Assembly: GCA_964564165.1 (NCBI GenBank)
Contig: CAZLZZ010000193.1
Location: forward strand, 1 to 5,726
Direction of reading: 5' to 3'
DNA length: 5,726 nucleotides
From: NORP309 sp964564165
GTDB lineage: Bacteria; Pseudomonadota; Gammaproteobacteria; Xanthomonadales; Marinicellaceae
Shown: one piece after another, positions 3,582 through 5,726 of the stretch
Layout: every line of letters begins with the position of its first letter
Numbering within the stretch: the first letter of the stretch is position 1
Notes under the pieces: model-generated
The model's input: the letters and a program-made list of their open reading frames with translations, nothing else
The model's database searches: none
What the model was told of the DNA's origin: nothing
Translations under genes and position numbers: made by a program

Positions 3582-5726
3582 ATGAACACTAAACAACACT
3601 TAACAAAGTTACTTAAAAAACGCATCCTCTTGCTCGATTCTGCCATGGGGACCATGATTCAGGCACATAAATTTACTGAATCTGACTTTCGCGGTGATTT
3701 ATTCAACGACCATGAAATGCCTCTCAAAGGTGACAATGATTTATTGTCATTAACCCAACCAGATGCGATTTTAGAAATTCATCGAGCCAATTTAAAAGCG
3801 GGTTCAGATTTACTAGAAACCAACACCTTTAATGCCACCCAAATTGCCCAAGCCGATTATGGCATGCAGCATGTTAATTATAAAATCAACTATGAATCAG
3901 CCAAATTAGCCAAACAAGCTTGTGAAGAGTTTTCCACACTGCAAAAACCCCGATTTGTCATTGGAGTATTGGGCCCAACCAATAGAACTGCTTCAATTTC
4001 CCCAGATATTAATCGGCCAGGATTTAGAAATGTCAGTTTTCAGGAACTGGTAGATAACTACTTAGAAAGTGCCAATGCTTTGCTTGATGGTGGTGCGGAT
4101 ATTTTAATGGTAGAAACTGTCTTTGATACATTGAACTGTAAAGCCGCCCTATTCGCTATTTCTGAAGTATTGGATGAACGGGGCAAAGACATTCCTGTCA
4201 TGATTTCCGGTACGATTGTTGATGCCAGTGGTAGAACCTTGTCTGGACAAACCAATGAGGCATTTTACAATTCTGTGCGCCACATTAAACCTTTATCTAT
4301 AGGGTTAAACTGTGCACTTGGAGCGGATGAGTTGCGCCCATATGTACAAGAGCTCTCGCAAATTTGCGAATGCTTTGTTAGTGTTCATCCCAATGCTGGC
4401 TTGCCCAACGAACTGGGTGAATACGAAGAAACTCCAGAAGAGATGGCACAAATTATTGAGCAATGGGCCGATGCTGGGCAAATCAACATCATTGGTGGCT
4501 GTTGTGGAACCACACCAGAACACATAGAATCGTTGGCCAAAACCATGCAGGGAAAGACACCCAGAATACTGCCAAAATTAAAACCTACAAGCCGTTTAGC
4601 GGGGCTAGAAGCCTTTAATATCACCAGCGAATTAAATTTTATCAATGTGGGCGAACGCACCAATGTTACGGGTTCTTTGAAATTTAAACGCTTAATCAAA
4701 GAAGAAAGTTACGAGCAGGCAGTACAAGTAGCACTGGATCAAGTTGAAAATGGTGCACAAATAATCGATATCAATATGGATGAAGGATTGATTGAGTCCA
4801 AAGAGGTGATGATTGAGTTTTTAAACATCATCGCCACTGAACCAGCTATTGCCAAAGTTCCCGTGATGATAGATTCATCCAAGTGGGAAATATTAGAGGC
4901 AGGTTTGCGCCATATCCAAGGCAAAGGTGTGGTCAACTCTATTTCTCTTAAAGAAGGCGAAGACAACTTTATTCGTCAAGCAAAAATCATCCAAAAATAT
5001 GGGGCAGCGGTGATTGTGATGGCTTTTGATGAAACAGGGCAAGCCGACACCAAGCAACGCAAGATTGAAATATGCCGCCGCAGTTATGATGTTTTGGTTA
5101 ATAAAGTCGGATTTTTACCCGAAGACATCATCTTTGACCCAAATATTTTCGCCATTGGTACTGGGCTGAGTGAGCACAACAACTATGGTATTGATTTTAT
5201 CGAAGCCACACGGGTAATTAAACAAGAGATGCCTTTGTGCCATGTATCTGGTGGCGTTTCCAATATTTCCTTTTCATTCCGTGGCAACAATCCATTGCGC
5301 GAAGCGATACATTCAGTGTTCTTGTATCACGCCATTAAAGCAGGCATGGACATGGGCATTGTCAACCCGGGTTTGCTTACAGTTTATGATGATATAGATA
5401 AAGAAGTTGTCGAGCGTATTGAAGATTTACTGTTCAATCGCCGCGATGATGCAACCGAAAGATTAATGGATATTGCTGCAGGCATACAAGGTAAGAAGCA
5501 GAAACAAGCCGATAAAAAATGGCGCGAATTACCGATTTCACAAAGACTGTCATATGCTCTGGTTCAAGGCATTACTGAATTCATTGACGAAGACACAGAA
5601 GCTGCATATAACGATCTTGACGATCCTCTAGCGGTCATCGAAGGTGCGCTAATGGATGGTATGAATACCGTTGGCGACCTATTTGGTGATGGCAAAATGT
5701 TTTTACCCCAAGTGGTTAAATCAGCC
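3582..5726 (+). CDS. metH: Cobalamin-dependent methionine synthase, N-terminal 715 residues (runs off the right edge)
   Basis: The enzyme moves a methyl group from 5-methyltetrahydrofolate to homocysteine through cobalamin, in the cytoplasm. The frame is intact for 715 codons to the window end, out of about 1,200 usual. The homocysteine-binding module (1 to about 325) has LLLDSAMGTMIQ, LETNTFNAT and the zinc ligands Cys244 (GLNCALG) and Cys307-Cys308 (GGCCGTTPEH). The pterin/folate module (about 345-610) has FINVGERTNVTGS, QIIDINMDEG (393-402), MIDSSKWE (429-436) and MAFDETGQAD. The cobalamin cap begins near 640 and is cut within DGMNTVGDLFGDGKMFLPQV. The DxHxxG cobalamin ligand motif and the reactivation domain lie beyond the edge. 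The start fits the family N-terminus (NTKQHLTKLLKKRILLLD). The ribosome site is weak (GGA at 3578-3580, one base from the ATG, with AAG at 3574-3576), so translation is probably coupled to the regulator ending 7 nt upstream. No anomaly is seen. Confidence 0.97.
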   Translation, partial: MNTKQHLTKLLKKRILLLDSAMGTMIQAHKFTESDFRGDLFNDHEMPLKGDNDLLSLTQPDAILEIHRANLKAGSDLLETNTFNATQIAQADYGMQHVNYKINYESAKLAKQACEEFSTLQKPRFVIGVLGPTNRTASISPDINRPGFRNVSFQELVDNYLESANALLDGGADILMVETVFDTLNCKAALFAISEVLDERGKDIPVMISGTIVDASGRTLSGQTNEAFYNSVRHIKPLSIGLNCALGADELRPYVQELSQICECFVSVHPNAGLPNELGEYEETPEEMAQIIEQWADAGQINIIGGCCGTTPEHIESLAKTMQGKTPRILPKLKPTSRLAGLEAFNITSELNFINVGERTNVTGSLKFKRLIKEESYEQAVQVALDQVENGAQIIDINMDEGLIESKEVMIEFLNIIATEPAIAKVPVMIDSSKWEILEAGLRHIQGKGVVNSISLKEGEDNFIRQAKIIQKYGAAVIVMAFDETGQADTKQRKIEICRRSYDVLVNKVGFLPEDIIFDPNIFAIGTGLSEHNNYGIDFIEATRVIKQEMPLCHVSGGVSNISFSFRGNNPLREAIHSVFLYHAIKAGMDMGIVNPGLLTVYDDIDKEVVERIEDLLFNRRDDATERLMDIAAGIQGKKQKQADKKWRELPISQRLSYALVQGITEFIDEDTEAAYNDLDDPLAVIEGALMDGMNTVGDLFGDGKMFLPQVVKSA

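Noticed and set aside
4312..4527. 71-codon plus-strand frame inside metH
   Set aside because: This is an out-of-frame shadow of metH; the metH frame shows conserved zinc-site motifs over the same bases.
4385..4699. 104-codon minus-strand frame, and similar frames at 4058-4255, 4305-4523 and 4739-4966
   Set aside because: All lie antisense within the intact metH frame and have no recognisable family features.

Overview
The window is AT-rich (roughly 38-40% GC by eye) and reads as ordinary bacterial chromosome. The protein families and the regulator-metH pairing suggest a proteobacterium, most likely an AT-rich gammaproteobacterium. I cannot name the genus from sequence alone.

Left part (1-798). 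A GNAT-type acetyltransferase start runs off the left edge on the minus strand. It is divergent from uraH (243-593, 5-hydroxyisourate hydrolase). The shared 99-bp gap holds a perfect 14-bp palindrome next to a TACAAT box. After uraH there is a 205-bp gap with a 15-bp palindrome and a 79-bp REP/MITE-like element. That element has two 25-nt arms that are inverted copies of each other, and each arm is itself a hairpin.

Middle part (799-2538). A 434-residue CitE/HpcH-HpaI-fold protein (DUF6986-like) follows. Its place beside uraH suggests a role in purine/ureide or glyoxylate metabolism, but no reaction can be assigned. Directly abutting it is a 117-residue four-helix-bundle protein of the 23S rRNA intervening-sequence (IVS) protein family. 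Its gene is bounded by near-perfect inverted repeats (2101-2127 and 2505-2538). The left arm contains both the stop codon of the upstream gene and the start codon of the four-helix-bundle gene. This is the most unusual structure here: it resembles a free-standing IVS-like cassette outside an rRNA gene.

Right part (2539-5726). A clear promoter with dyad sequences drives an ArsR-HTH/SAM-methyltransferase fusion regulator. Seven bases after it comes metH (cobalamin-dependent methionine synthase), whose first 715 codons are in the window. The fusion is a good candidate for a SahR-type regulator of the methionine cycle that also controls its own operon. No tRNA, rRNA or CRISPR array was seen.
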